Positions 1 to 7,887 are shown, counted from the first letter of the stretch. The stretch: DNA of 64,000 nt from an uncultured Oscillospiraceae bacterium (GCA_910588045.1 CAJUPS010000005.1:1-64000); one strand, 5' to 3'. A program made the numbers and translations. The notes: a model not told the origin generated them from the sequence alone.

Positions 1-308
1 GGGTAGCCGCAGAAGTGTGGCGCACCAACGAAGGTATTAAGACAGAACTAAACCAAGTACGTCGGAGGGAAAATAAATAATAACATTAGGGGATTCTCAA
101 GGGCGGCGAAGCCCCCTTGAGGGTGCTTTTGGTTCTTTTCCCACAAGGGAAAAGAACGCCCCGCCCCGGCAGGGGCGAATCTAGCAAAAAGAAAAAAGCG
201 GGGCGGCCCGCAGGGCCGCAGATTAAATGTGGAGCGGCGCACAGCGCTGCAAGAATTATATCATATTTTCTTCCATTCAGCAATAGTCTGAAAAATTCCT
301 CCTTCCCC
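1..308. other. Gene-free region with strong hairpins
   Basis: I see no convincing gene here. Two perfect or near-perfect hairpins are present: arms 96-103/114-121, and an 11-bp arm pair 132-142/147-157 with a 4-nt loop. Further GC-rich inverted repeats follow to about 230. They look like the tail and terminator region of a gene lying to the left of the window, or like a small repeat. The short open frames across this stretch show no ribosome site or recognisable protein. Confidence 0.5.
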
Positions 309-337
309 TTGCCTTTTTCCCAAAATTCTTCTATACT
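309..337 (+). promoter_or_regulatory. Sigma-A-type promoter of the deaminase gene
   Basis: A -35 box TTGCCT (309-314) and a -10 box TATACT (332-337) are separated by exactly 17 bp. The start codon follows 35 bp later behind a purine-rich GGGGAAGAAAAA ribosome site. The assignment is by eye. Confidence 0.65.
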
Positions 338-372
338 ATAAAAGAAAAAAGAAAGAAAGCGGGGAAGAAAAA

Positions 373-858
373 ATGAGCCGCATCAGTAAGGAAAACTACT
401 ACCTGGATATTGCAGAAACCGTCATCGGCCGGGCCACCTGCCTGCGCCGCTGCTATGGCGCAATCATCGTCAAAAACGATGAAATCATCTCAACCGGCTA
501 CAACGGTGCGCCCCGTGGGCGCAAAAACTGCGTGGACCTGGGCCGCTGCACCCGGGAAATCCTGAACATCCCCAGGGGCGAGCGCTACGAGCTCTGCCGC
601 TCCGTCCACGCCGAGGCCAACGCCATCATCTCCGCCGCCCGGCGGGATATGGTGGGCGGGACCCTCTACCTGGCCGGAAAGGACGCCGCTACCGGCGAGC
701 TGCTCCACGACACCTCCTCCTGCTCCATGTGCCGCAGGCTCATCATCAACGCGGGCATCGCCAAGGTCATCGCCCGTACCGGGGCCGGAACCTACTCCGT
801 CACCAACGTCAGCGACTGGATCGAGGCGGACGACACCCTGCCCGACGGAGTGGAATGA
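373..858 (+). CDS. Deoxycytidylate (dCMP) deaminase family protein
   Basis: This is a 161-aa zinc deaminase of the cytidine/deoxycytidylate family. It probably converts dCMP to dUMP in the cytosol, feeding thymidylate synthesis. The catalytic motif HAEANAI supplies the zinc ligand H79 and the proton shuttle E81. The other ligands are C117 and C120 in SCSMC, where most relatives have PCxxC. The NGAPRG segment (residues 44-49) matches the nucleotide-binding loop of dCMP deaminases, and the length fits the family. It stands alone behind its own promoter, with the lysine-biosynthesis unit downstream under separate control. ComE-type late competence deaminases belong to the same family, so the exact substrate is inferred. 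Confidence 0.85.
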   Translation: MSRISKENYYLDIAETVIGRATCLRRCYGAIIVKNDEIISTGYNGAPRGRKNCVDLGRCTREILNIPRGERYELCRSVHAEANAIISAARRDMVGGTLYLAGKDAATGELLHDTSSCSMCRRLIINAGIAKVIARTGAGTYSVTNVSDWIEADDTLPDGVE

Positions 859-922
859 ACAAATATGTCCCCCCTATCCGCCGGAAGAAGAAATTTTGAA
901 GCATTTTTGTTCATTTTTCCCC

Positions 923-951
923 TTGCCAACAACAAAAAACTGTGATATTGT
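923..951 (+). promoter_or_regulatory. Promoter of the dap operon
   Basis: TTGCCA (923-928) and TATTGT (946-951) are spaced by 17 bp. A start near 958 would begin the transcript right at the riboswitch. Confidence 0.6.
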
Positions 952-960
952 ATGGAAACA

Positions 961-1124
961 CGATAGAGGTTGCGGGTGAGATGAAACTGCGGGAGTCGGC
1001 AGGCTGAGAGCGCAGTGGAGGCAAGTCCGCCGAATCTGTGGCCCGGGCGCGGGCCATGGGTGGGGACGGGGGAAAGACCTCCGTTACTGTCTGTGAAGCA
1101 TCCGGCTTCATGGTTGCGCTATCT
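961..1124 (+). ncRNA. Lysine riboswitch
   Basis: The leader ahead of dapA carries the lysine (L-box) aptamer layout: a closing P1 helix formed by GATAG near 962-966 with CTATC near 1119-1123, then AGAGGTTGCGG, CCGCCGAA, GGGTGGGGAC and CTGTCTGTGAAG in the order seen in known lysine riboswitches. It lies directly before a rho-independent terminator and a lysine-pathway operon. Lysine binding is therefore expected to favour termination. Identification is by motif recognition; a covariance-model search would settle the exact ends. Confidence 0.85.
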
Positions 1125-1146
1125 GCTCGCATGAAACATGTCGTTC

Positions 1147-1184
1147 ATGGCCGGTGGATACGTTCACCGGCCATCCTTTTTCTT
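1147..1184 (+). terminator. Riboswitch-controlled intrinsic terminator
   Basis: Arms 1147-1156 and 1165-1174 form a perfect 10-bp GC-rich stem with an 8-nt loop, followed by CCTTTTTCTT. It sits between the lysine riboswitch and dapA, the expected place for the off-state terminator. Confidence 0.85.
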
Positions 1185-1247
1185 GAAAGAAAAAGGATGC
1201 AAAAAGAACTTTAACGCGCTCTGTAATCTTCTGCGTTCCCAAGATTT
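1173..1247 (-). repeat. Hairpin repeat, copy 1 (inverted relative to copy 2)
   Basis: Read on the minus strand, this stretch resembles 16258-16335: both have GAAATNTTGG, then AGAGCG, then GTTAAAGTTCTTTTTG, then a hairpin built on CTTTTTCTTTCAAGAAAAAG. Copy 1 overlaps the T-tract of the dap terminator and lies 60 bp before dapA. Confidence 0.6.
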
Positions 1248-1306
1248 CTGCACGGTAACGAAGGAAGGTTCTTCATAAAGAATCGCAAATTAGGAGGAAT
1301 GTACCA

Positions 1307-2197
1307 ATGGACATCCGCAACTTGAAGGGCTCCATCGTGGCCCTGGTGACCCCCTTCCACGCCGACGGCTCGGTGAATTTTGAAAAGCTGCGGGAGCTCA
1401 CCGAGTGGCACATCGCCAGCGGCACCGACGCCATCCTGGCCCTGGGCACCACCGGCGAGAGCTCCACCATGACCCACGAGGAGGACGACGCGGCGCTCCG
1501 CTGCGTCATCGACACCGCGGCGGGCCGGGTGCCCGTCATCGCCGGGACGGGCTCCAACTCCACCCAGACCATGCTGGAGAAGAGCCTCCGGGCGGAGAAG
1601 CTGGGGGCCGATGGCCTGCTGCTCATCACCCCCTATTACAACAAGGGCAACCCGGAGGGCATCTACCGCCATTTCGTGGCGGTGGCCGACGCGGTGCAAA
1701 TCCCCTGCATCCTCTACAACGTGCCCGGCCGGACGGGGTGCTCCATTTCCGTGGAGAACGTAGAGCGGCTGGCAAAGCACCCCCATATCTGCGGCATCAA
1801 GGAGGCCAGCGGGGACATGTCCTACGCCATGAAGATCGCCCACTGCGTGGGCCCGGACTTCGCCCTCTGGTGCGGCAACGACGACATCACCCTCCCCATG
1901 CTCTCCATCGGGGGCAGCGGCGTGATCTCCGTCTGGGCCAACATCATGCCCCGGGAGTGCCACGAGATGGTCATGGATTACCTGGAGGGCCGGAGAGAGA
2001 AAGCGGTCTCTGCGGCGGTCAAGCACCTCGACCTCATGAACGGATTGTTCATGGAGGTCAACCCCATCCCCGTGAAGACCGCGCTGAACCTGATGGGGAA
2101 GGACGTGGGACCCTTCCGCCTGCCCCTGTGCGAGATGACCGGGGCCCACACCGCCCAGCTGCGCTCGCTGCTGGAGAAGGCGGGGCTGGTGAAATGA
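1307..2197 (+). CDS. dapA: 4-hydroxy-tetrahydrodipicolinate synthase
   Basis: DapA condenses pyruvate with aspartate semialdehyde, the first committed step of lysine and diaminopimelate synthesis. The 296-aa protein is full length. The Schiff-base lysine is K165 (CGIKEASGD). Y137 (ILYNVPGRT), T48-T49 in GTTGES and Y111 in ITPYYNKG are the expected active-site residues of the TIM barrel. The start has the ribosome site AGGAGG ahead of it. The stop overlaps the dapB start (ATGA), and dapH follows in the same way, so the three genes form one operon controlled by the lysine riboswitch upstream. Confidence 0.97.
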   Translation: MDIRNLKGSIVALVTPFHADGSVNFEKLRELTEWHIASGTDAILALGTTGESSTMTHEEDDAALRCVIDTAAGRVPVIAGTGSNSTQTMLEKSLRAEKLGADGLLLITPYYNKGNPEGIYRHFVAVADAVQIPCILYNVPGRTGCSISVENVERLAKHPHICGIKEASGDMSYAMKIAHCVGPDFALWCGNDDITLPMLSIGGSGVISVWANIMPRECHEMVMDYLEGRREKAVSAAVKHLDLMNGLFMEVNPIPVKTALNLMGKDVGPFRLPLCEMTGAHTAQLRSLLEKAGLVK

Positions 2198-2916
2198 AGA
2201 TCCTCCTGATTGGACACGGCCGCATGGGCCGCCTCATCGAACAAACCGCCCTGGCCGCCGGAGACTCCCTGGGGGGCGTCATCGACATCGGAAACCTCTC
2301 GGACCTGGAGACCATCGGGCGGGTAGCGGACGTAGCCATCGACTTCTCCGCCCCCGCTGCGCTGCCTGCGGTGGCCCACTATGTGCGCTCCACCGGGACT
2401 CCCCTGCTCTCCGGCGTCACCGGGCTGAACGAGGCGGAGCTGGCGGTATTCGACGACCTGGGCCGCTTCGCCCCCGTCATCCACTCCGCCAACTACTCGC
2501 TGGGGGTGGCGGTGTTCCGTCGGGCCCTGGAGGACGTGGCGGGCACGCTGGCCGACTTCGACATCGAGATCGTGGAGACCCACCACAACCAGAAGGCCGA
2601 CGCCCCCAGCGGCACCGCCAAGCTCCTCCTGGACGCGGTGGACCCCCACCACCGGCGCACCCCCGTCTATGGCCGCTTTGGGCTCACCGGCCCCCGGGAG
2701 AAGAAGGAAATCGGGATGCACTCCCTCCGGGGGGGCACCGAGGCGGGGACCCATACCGTCAGCTTCTTCGGCCCCGACGAGGTGTTCGAGATCACCCACC
2801 GTGCCTCCTCCCGGCAGATTTTCGTCAACGGGGCGCTCCACGCCGCCAGGAAGCTGTATTTGCTGCCCAAGGGGCGCTATGAATTGCAGGAACTGTTATT
2901 TGGAGGGAAAAAATGA
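2194..2916 (+). CDS. dapB: 4-hydroxy-tetrahydrodipicolinate reductase
   Basis: DapB reduces the DapA product to tetrahydrodipicolinate with NAD(P)H. The start ATG overlaps the dapA stop; upstream in-frame sequence only reads through dapA in another frame. The 240-aa protein has the nucleotide-binding GHGRMG near residue 7 and the catalytic signature ETHHNQKADAPSGTA, with H130, H131 and K134. It is shorter than the roughly 270-aa enterobacterial enzyme because the Rossmann half is compact, as is common in Firmicutes. It overlaps dapH by 4 bp. Confidence 0.96.
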   Translation: MKILLIGHGRMGRLIEQTALAAGDSLGGVIDIGNLSDLETIGRVADVAIDFSAPAALPAVAHYVRSTGTPLLSGVTGLNEAELAVFDDLGRFAPVIHSANYSLGVAVFRRALEDVAGTLADFDIEIVETHHNQKADAPSGTAKLLLDAVDPHHRRTPVYGRFGLTGPREKKEIGMHSLRGGTEAGTHTVSFFGPDEVFEITHRASSRQIFVNGALHAARKLYLLPKGRYELQELLFGGKK

Positions 2917-3608
2917 ACGCACAGGAGATCATCGCCTATATTGGTTCCGCCGAGAAGAAAACCCCGGTGAAGGTCTACGTAAAGGAGCGCCGGCCCATCG
3001 ACTATGGCTCGGCCAAGGTGTTTGGCGAGGGGGCCAGCAAGGTGGTCTTCGGGGACTGGCGGGAGCTGGGACCCATCCTGGCGGACCGTGCGGACCTCAT
3101 TGAGGACCTGGTGGTTGAGAATGACCGCCGCAACAGCGCCATCCCCATGCTGGATTTGAAGAACATCAACGCCCGCATTGAGCCGGGCGCGATCATCCGG
3201 GAACAGGTGGAGATCGGCGACAACGCCGTCATCATGATGGGGGCCGTCATCAACATCGGCGCGGTGGTCGGCGCGGGCACCATGATCGACATGGGAGCCA
3301 TCCTGGGCGGCCGGGCTACCGTGGGGGCGAACTGCCACATCGGGGCCGGGGCGGTCCTGGCCGGGGTCATCGAGCCCGCCAGCGCCACGCCGGTGATCGT
3401 GGAGGACGGGGTCCTGGTGGGGGCCAACGCCGTGGTCATCGAGGGCGTCCATGTGGGCAGGAACGCCGTGGTGGCCGCCGGTGCCGTGGTCATCGAGGAC
3501 GTGCCGGAGGACGCCGTGGTGGCCGGATGCCCCGCCCGGGTCATCAAGATGAAGGACGAGGGCACCACCCAGAAGACCGCCCTGGAAGCTGCGCTGCGGC
3601 AGTTGTAA
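2913..3608 (+). CDS. dapH: Tetrahydrodipicolinate N-acetyltransferase
   Basis: The 231-aa protein acetylates tetrahydrodipicolinate with acetyl-CoA, so this organism appears to use the acetyl branch of diaminopimelate synthesis. From about residue 85 to 215 it is a run of hexapeptide repeats ([IV]GxxxxI type: IGDNAVIMMGAVI, VGAGTMIDMGAIL, VGANCHIGAGAVL) that fold as a left-handed beta helix. The N-terminal alpha/beta part matches DapH. It shares the ATGA overlap with dapB. The next pathway genes (aminotransferase, deacetylase, dapF, lysA) are not in this window. Confidence 0.94.
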   Translation: MNAQEIIAYIGSAEKKTPVKVYVKERRPIDYGSAKVFGEGASKVVFGDWRELGPILADRADLIEDLVVENDRRNSAIPMLDLKNINARIEPGAIIREQVEIGDNAVIMMGAVINIGAVVGAGTMIDMGAILGGRATVGANCHIGAGAVLAGVIEPASATPVIVEDGVLVGANAVVIEGVHVGRNAVVAAGAVVIEDVPEDAVVAGCPARVIKMKDEGTTQKTALEAALRQL

Positions 3609-3651
3609 CAGGCGCGGTTCCATTCCTATAGCAACCTTCAAAATTCGTAAC

Positions 3652-3688
3652 ACCCTGTAGGGGCGCACAGTGTGCGCCCCTACAGGGT
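3652..3688. repeat. 37-bp near-perfect palindrome
   Basis: Arms 3652-3669 and 3671-3688 are perfectly complementary over 18 bp around a single central base. It lies between the converging dapH and hemW genes and contains GTAGGGGCG on both strands. It lacks a T-tract on either side, so it looks more like a dispersed palindromic repeat than a classical terminator, although a role in 3-prime-end formation for dapH is possible. Confidence 0.7.
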
Positions 3689-3712
3689 CCAGGGCAGAGC
3701 CCAACATATTTT

Positions 3713-3752
3713 CGTCAAAAAGATTACCGGGTGCTCACCGCACCCGGTAATC
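3713..3752 (-). terminator. hemW terminator overlapping its stop codon
   Basis: Arms 3722-3733 and 3741-3752 form a 12-bp perfect stem, followed on the minus strand by TTTTTG. The hemW stop codon (3735-3737) lies in the loop, so the last codons of hemW double as the terminator stem. Confidence 0.8.
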
Positions 3753-4949
3753 ATGCTTTATCGCAGCCTCTTCCCGCCGCAGCTTCTCCCCCGCCAGGGC
3801 CTCCAGACACTGGCCGATGATCTGGTTGGACAGGAGGAACCCCTCCGGCGTCAGATGCCAGCGGCCGCCCCGCAGCAGGGCGTGGCCGGATTTCTCAAAC
3901 CGCTCCAACACCTCCTGGATCGGCCCGAAGGGGAGGCGGAACCGGTACTCAAACTCCTGCCGGGAGATGCCCCTGGTAATCCGCAGGCCCAACATGATGT
4001 ACTCGATGTCCCTCTCCCGCTGGGGAATCCGCTCGTTCTCCGAGAGGATGTCCCCCTCGTTCTCCACCCCGGCGCAGTAGGCGTCCAGGTCCCGGACGTA
4101 GGCGTAGCGCACGTCCCCCAGGTCGGAGTGGGCCCCCGGGCCGAAGCCCGCGTACTCCCCCAGGGTCCAGTATTTCAGGTTGTGCCGGGACTCGAAATCC
4201 GGCTTGGCGAAGTTGGAGATCTCATACTGCCGGTATCCCAGCTCTCCCAGCCGCTCTACGGCCCACAGGTACATATCCGCCTGCGCATCGTCGTCCGGCA
4301 GGGGCAGCGTCCCCTGCATCTCCCACAGCGGGGTTCCCTCCTCCACCTTCAATCCGTAGCAGCTCAAGTGCTCCGGGGAGAGGGTGGCGGCCTTTTCCAG
4401 CGTGTCCTTCCAGCTCTCCAGGGTCTGCCCCGGCAGACCGTAGATGAGGTCCAGGGAGAGGTTCTTGATTTTCGCCCGCCGGGCGGCGGCGACCGCCTCC
4501 TCCGCCTGGGCGAAGGTGTGGGGACGCCCCAGAGTTTGCAGCTGCCCGTCGTCCGCCGACTGCACCCCCAGGGAGAGGCGGTTGAACCCCGCCCGCCGCA
4601 GGGCGCGGAGGGCCCTCCAGTCCCCGGCGCTGTCGGGGTTGGCCTCCAGGGTGATCTCCGGCTTTTTGGCGAAGCGATAGTGCTTCTCCACCGTCCTGAG
4701 AATCTGCCGCAGCCGCTTCACGCCCAGCCAGGAGGGCGTACCGCCGCCGAAATAGACGGTATCCACCGCGTGGGCGGCGGTCCTCGGCGCGATCTCCTCC
4801 AGCTGACGGCAGAGGACGGAGACGTAGCGGTCCATCTTCTCCCCACTGTTGGGGAGGGAGTAGAAATCGCAGTAGATGCACTTGCTCTTGCAGAAGGGAA
4901 TATGGATGTAGAGCCCCAACGGCTTGTACTCTTTCTTCACGGCGGTCAC
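3735..4949 (-). CDS. hemW: Radical SAM heme chaperone HemW-like protein
   Basis: This 404-aa radical SAM protein has the cluster motif C20-xxx-C24-xx-C27 (CKSKCIYC) and lacks the fourth cysteine typical of true HemN. That places it with HemW, a heme-binding chaperone often misnamed oxygen-independent coproporphyrinogen oxidase. The GGGTPS motif and the HemN C-terminal region (YEISNFAK, then FGPGAHSD) are present. The family inserts heme into membrane respiratory proteins. The gene is single, read toward dapH, and ends in its own terminator. Confidence 0.9.
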   Translation of the reverse strand: MTAVKKEYKPLGLYIHIPFCKSKCIYCDFYSLPNSGEKMDRYVSVLCRQLEEIAPRTAAHAVDTVYFGGGTPSWLGVKRLRQILRTVEKHYRFAKKPEITLEANPDSAGDWRALRALRRAGFNRLSLGVQSADDGQLQTLGRPHTFAQAEEAVAAARRAKIKNLSLDLIYGLPGQTLESWKDTLEKAATLSPEHLSCYGLKVEEGTPLWEMQGTLPLPDDDAQADMYLWAVERLGELGYRQYEISNFAKPDFESRHNLKYWTLGEYAGFGPGAHSDLGDVRYAYVRDLDAYCAGVENEGDILSENERIPQRERDIEYIMLGLRITRGISRQEFEYRFRLPFGPIQEVLERFEKSGHALLRGGRWHLTPEGFLLSNQIIGQCLEALAGEKLRREEAAIKHDYRVR

Positions 4950-4992
4950 CTCGGTTCTCTATTGTAACCGAAAGCGGGCTCGTCCGCAAGAG

Positions 4993-5799
4993 CTACTTGG
5001 TCGATTTCCGCCGTTTACCGTAAAAGAAGGCCAGGATCCCCCCGGTAGCGCCCACCACCAGGGCCACCAGGATATAGGCCGTGTACCCCTTGGCGGGCAG
5101 GGTGGGCGTCCGGGCGGGGACGATCTCCGGCTCGGCCACCGCCCGAACGGGGAGGCCCGCCCCATCCGGCGCATCCAGGCAGAACCAGCTGTTCCGGCAC
5201 CCGTACATATAGGTCACATAGCCCCAGGTACGCCCATTCTCGTCCACAAAGATCTTGCTGATATAGCTGGGGTTATCGCTGGCGCCGGTCAGGCAGTCCA
5301 GAACGTCCACGTCGCCGGTCTCAAAGCCGTGCTTGACCTCCGGCGCGCCGGGGTACTCGTAGAAGTTCACCACCGCCGCGTCCCCGGCGTAGTCTGCGAA
5401 CTCGCCGTTGTAGTCCTTGATCTGGTCCGCATACTCCTCTTCAAAGGAGATGTGGTCGTAAATCAGGGACAGCTCCGCCAGGGGAACCCAGCCGGAGACC
5501 TCCTTGTTGTCCTCCCAGCGGTTGATGAGAGCCCAGCCCTGCCAGGTGTAGCCCACCCAGAGGGCCTCTCCGTTCTGGTACTGCGCCTGCACAACGCTGC
5601 CGTCCGGCGCGTCCCAGGCGGTGACGAAGCCCTCCGGGCCGTTGGCCCGGTAGCTGCGGTCCTCATAGCTGCACCCGTGCTGCTTGAAAAACTGGTTATC
5701 CAGCGGCTCCCACACGAGGTCCGCGTAAGCGGGGGCGGCGAGGGCCAGGAGCAGCAGGAGCGACAGGACAAAAGAGTACAAATGTTTCACGTGGAACAT
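4993..5799 (-). CDS. Exported SH3-like protein with C-terminal membrane anchor
   Basis: The 268-aa protein begins with a signal peptide (LYSFVLSLLLLLALAAPAYA), continues with an extracellular part rich in Trp and Gly that reads like tandem bacterial SH3-like domains (GEALWVGYTWQGWALINRW, SGWVPLAEL, TWGYVTYMYG), and ends in a membrane helix (about 235-257) with a basic tail. I chose the ATG at 5797-5799 because the signal peptide follows directly and GGAGGAAG lies upstream; the frame extends further but only through unrelated sequence. Its first codons, MFHVKH, are encoded by a parS-like palindrome. It is the last gene of a four-gene membrane operon. The specific role is unknown. Confidence 0.75.
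   Translation of the reverse strand: MFHVKHLYSFVLSLLLLLALAAPAYADLVWEPLDNQFFKQHGCSYEDRSYRANGPEGFVTAWDAPDGSVVQAQYQNGEALWVGYTWQGWALINRWEDNKEVSGWVPLAELSLIYDHISFEEEYADQIKDYNGEFADYAGDAAVVNFYEYPGAPEVKHGFETGDVDVLDCLTGASDNPSYISKIFVDENGRTWGYVTYMYGCRNSWFCLDAPDGAGLPVRAVAEPEIVPARTPTLPAKGYTAYILVALVVGATGGILAFFYGKRRKSTK
5783..5798. promoter_or_regulatory. parS: parS-like ParB-binding site
   Basis: The 16-mer reads TGTTCCACGTGAAACA on the minus strand, which fits the Firmicutes parS consensus TGTTNCACGTGAAACA exactly as I know it. It overlaps the start codon of the 268-aa gene and dictates its N-terminus MFHVKH. ParB (Spo0J) nucleates on such sites, which cluster around the replication origin, so this window may lie in the origin-proximal part of the chromosome (inference). 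Confidence 0.75.
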
Positions 5800-5800
5800 C

Positions 5801-5989
5801 TCATTTCTTCCTCCTCTTCCAGAATTTTTGCAGCAGGTACACGGTGACACCCACCGCGGCCCCCACCAGAATCCAGGGCAGCAGCACAAAGCTGACCGTT
5901 GCCGGTCCGGCAATCACGTCCGCGTGGGCCACCGCCGAAAGGGACAGCGCGGTCACGAGGACCAGCGCCAGGGTTAAAAACTTCTTCAT
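5801..5989 (-). CDS. Small exported membrane protein
   Basis: The 62-aa protein has an N-terminal signal peptide ending AVAHA, a second hydrophobic helix (LLPWILVGAAVGVTVYLL) and a basic end KFWKRRKK. The start at 5989 is supported by GGAGGTTTCGAG immediately upstream; a longer in-frame start at 6037 would place charged residues before the signal peptide. It sits directly before the SH3-like gene, whose start is about 2 bp away, and looks translationally coupled to it. Function unknown. Confidence 0.7.
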   Translation of the reverse strand: MKKFLTLALVLVTALSLSAVAHADVIAGPATVSFVLLPWILVGAAVGVTVYLLQKFWKRRKK

Positions 5990-6005
5990 CTCGAAACCTC
6001 CCGAT

Positions 6006-6338
6006 TTATAATAGATTGATGACGCATCCCGCGCCATAGGAAAACAGGTTTATCAGCAGGGCGAACAAAAACGGTTTTTTCACCTGCTCCGAGTACGCCC
6101 GGTAGCAGCGCCACTCCACGAGTACCGCTGCGGCCTCCAGGACTGCCGTCACCGGGACGGCGCGCCACCCCCAGAGGGTGGTGGCGGTGTAGTACAGCAG
6201 CACCACAGGCGGGTTGGTCAGCACGTTCGCCAGGGCCACCAGTCCCAGCTCCCGCTTCCCACGGAGACCCCAGAGCAGGGCAAAGCCCTCCTCGAAGAAC
6301 AGCGTCAGCGCCAGGGACACCGCCAGAATGGTCAGCAT
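6006..6338 (-). CDS. Small polytopic membrane protein
   Basis: The 110-aa protein has three or four hydrophobic helices and few charged residues (FFEEGFALLWG near the start, NVLTNPPVVLLYY in the middle). Its ATG at 6338 overlaps the last codons of the MFS gene by 7 bp, so the two are probably co-translated. I do not recognise a family with confidence. Confidence 0.65.
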   Translation of the reverse strand: MLTILAVSLALTLFFEEGFALLWGLRGKRELGLVALANVLTNPPVVLLYYTATTLWGWRAVPVTAVLEAAAVLVEWRCYRAYSEQVKKPFLFALLINLFSYGAGCVINLL

Positions 6339-7327
6339 CGCGCCGCCTCCTTCCGCAGGGGGAACCACAGCAGCGCCAAACTGACCAGGGCAACCAGCGC
6401 ATAGCTCACCGGTCCGGTCAGCAGACCGGGCCAGCCCAGCCAGGAGGGCAGGAATCCAAGAAACAGCGCAAAGGTCAGCAGACCGAAGGTGAACCCCTTG
6501 GCTCCCGGCATCACACGCGCCGCCGCCCAGAGGGTCACCGGCATGGTCATGTTGAAGAGGAACACCGCCAGAATCCCCGGCATGGGCAGCGCGGAGGCCA
6601 GGTACAGCGCCGCAGCCAGCCCCAGGCTCCAGGCGGAGGCCCGCCGTCCGCCCAGCCGGTCCATGGCGAAGCCCCCCGCCGTCTTGCCCAGCACCAGCGC
6701 CAGGGTCAGGACCAGCGCCCAGTCCGCCTTCCAGGCAAACGCCTGGTTCATCCCCATGTAGGACCGCAGCACCACCACCAGAAACAGGGGCAGCAGCGTC
6801 CCGTACCCGCCAGCTGCGGTCACGTCCACCGCCGCATTGCCGGAGGGGCCCCGGCGCAGCGCCAGCAGCAGTCCGCCCAGGACCAGCAACCCCAGCGGTC
6901 CCATCCAAAGTCCGGGGGACATCCCCCGCCCCCACAGCGTCCCGAGAAAGAGGCCCAGCGCCCCGGGGGAGACGAAGATCCCCAGCGCCCAGGCCCGCTC
7001 CTCGCTCCGGTTCAGTACGTCAATACCGCCGCCCAGGTGGAACAGGGCGTTGCCCACGCCCGCCGTCACGGCGGCAGGGAGCGGCAGGGGGAGCAGATAC
7101 GCCAGCGCTGTCAGGGCGCAGCCCGCCGCAGCCGCCACGCCGTTCCGGTTCCAGCGGTCCGCCAGCAACCCCAACGGCATTTGCAGCGCAAAGGCGCAGA
7201 AGTTATACAGCAGCAGGCACAGCGCGAAATCCGCCCCACCCGCCATGGTTCGGAATACCAGCAGTGCGCAGCTCAGGTCCACCCAGAAGTGGGCGGCGCT
7301 GTAGAGCGCCAGCAGTCTTTTGTCCAC
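6332..7327 (-). CDS. MFS-type membrane transporter
   Basis: A 331-aa, very hydrophobic protein with about 10-12 helices and the MFS cytoplasmic loop signature GLLADRWNRNG after helix 2, plus GGFAMDRLGGRR in the second half. The likely start is GTG at 7325-7327, 8 nt behind AGGGG; a GTG three codons upstream overlaps that ribosome site. It is shorter than typical 12-helix MFS proteins (about 400 aa). It heads a four-gene operon with the small membrane proteins downstream. Substrate unknown. Confidence 0.75.
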   Translation of the reverse strand: MDKRLLALYSAAHFWVDLSCALLVFRTMAGGADFALCLLLYNFCAFALQMPLGLLADRWNRNGVAAAAGCALTALAYLLPLPLPAAVTAGVGNALFHLGGGIDVLNRSEERAWALGIFVSPGALGLFLGTLWGRGMSPGLWMGPLGLLVLGGLLLALRRGPSGNAAVDVTAAGGYGTLLPLFLVVVLRSYMGMNQAFAWKADWALVLTLALVLGKTAGGFAMDRLGGRRASAWSLGLAAALYLASALPMPGILAVFLFNMTMPVTLWAAARVMPGAKGFTFGLLTFALFLGFLPSWLGWPGLLTGPVSYALVALVSLALLWFPLRKEAARC

Positions 7328-7348
7328 AGGAATCACCCCTTTGCTTCT

Positions 7349-7507
7349 ATAGTCGAAGCAGTTGAAAATCGGTAAAGTTCAGCGGTAAAAACAATGCGTG
7401 GACTTCGTTGTCGTCCTTGGCGGGCGACAGCCCGCCCGCGTCCTCCGCCTCGCCACGCACTGTTTTCCCTCGCCTCCTTTTTACCGATTCTCAACCGCAT
7501 CGACTAT
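7349..7507. mobile_element. MITE-like inverted-repeat element C
   Basis: The ends are imperfect terminal inverted repeats of about 28 bp: TAGTCGAAGCAGTTGAAAAT onward from 7350, and its complement ending at 7506. TA dinucleotides flank both ends, as expected for Tc1/IS630-type target duplication. Inner sequences (near 7391-7399 and 7461-7468) are also complementary, so the whole 159 bp can fold as one long hairpin. It has no coding capacity and lies just upstream of the MFS operon. Confidence 0.7.
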
Positions 7508-7581
7508 ATAGACGAAAACGAAGGTGAAAATGTGCCGGGGAAAATAAAAATTGCTGCTCAGGCATTCGTACCGGAGCAGCA

Positions 7582-7797
7582 TTATGGGGGATATGGTTTT
7601 TTCCTGCCGGTCAGACCTACCAGATAGTCCACACTTGTTCCATAAAATTGCGCCAGCCTGACCGCCGCTTCCAGCGGCAAATCGCGTTCACCCCGTTCAT
7701 ACTTGGAGTAAAGCGACTGATCGCACATCAAATATTCCGCAATCTGGCGCTGCTTCAAGTCAGAATCCTCTCGCAGGTCTCGTATCCTTAATCGCAT
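7582..7797 (-). CDS. XRE-family HTH regulator
   Basis: The 71-aa protein is a single Cro/CI-type helix-turn-helix: LREDSDLKQRQIAEYLMCDQ followed by SLYSKYERGERDLPLEAAVRLAQFYGTSVDYLVG. The ATG at 7797 has GGTGAT five bases upstream; a GTG three codons earlier is possible. It is transcribed divergently from a 49-aa gene, and two copies of an AGGACA-type operator lie between them, so it probably represses itself and its neighbour. It resembles regulators of phage or plasmid origin. Confidence 0.85.
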   Translation of the reverse strand: MRLRIRDLREDSDLKQRQIAEYLMCDQSLYSKYERGERDLPLEAAVRLAQFYGTSVDYLVGLTGRKKPYPP

Positions 7798-7813
7798 CAG
7801 TATCACCGCATTT

Positions 7814-7868
7814 ATTATATCTCAGGACAATCTGTCCTATTGGCAAAATGGACGATATGTCCTGTGAT
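7814..7868. promoter_or_regulatory. Divergent promoters with two AGGACA/TGTCCT operators
   Basis: Operator 1 (7824-7838) is a perfect repeat AGGACA-ATC-TGTCCT placed right behind the minus-strand -10 TATAAT (7814-7819) of the HTH gene. Operator 2 (7849-7863, TGGACGATATGTCCT) lies within the 17-bp spacer of a plus-strand promoter, TTGGCA (7840-7845) and TGTGAT (7863-7868). The operators are 25 bp apart. The arrangement predicts repression of both directions by the HTH protein. Confidence 0.7.
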
Positions 7869-7887
7869 TTATGCAGGAGGTGATCAA

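Noticed and set aside
1405..2193. A 503-codon plus-strand frame suggesting a fused protein in front of dapB
   Set aside because: Its first half is the wrong frame of dapA. The ATG at 2194 overlapping the dapA stop is the proper dapB start.
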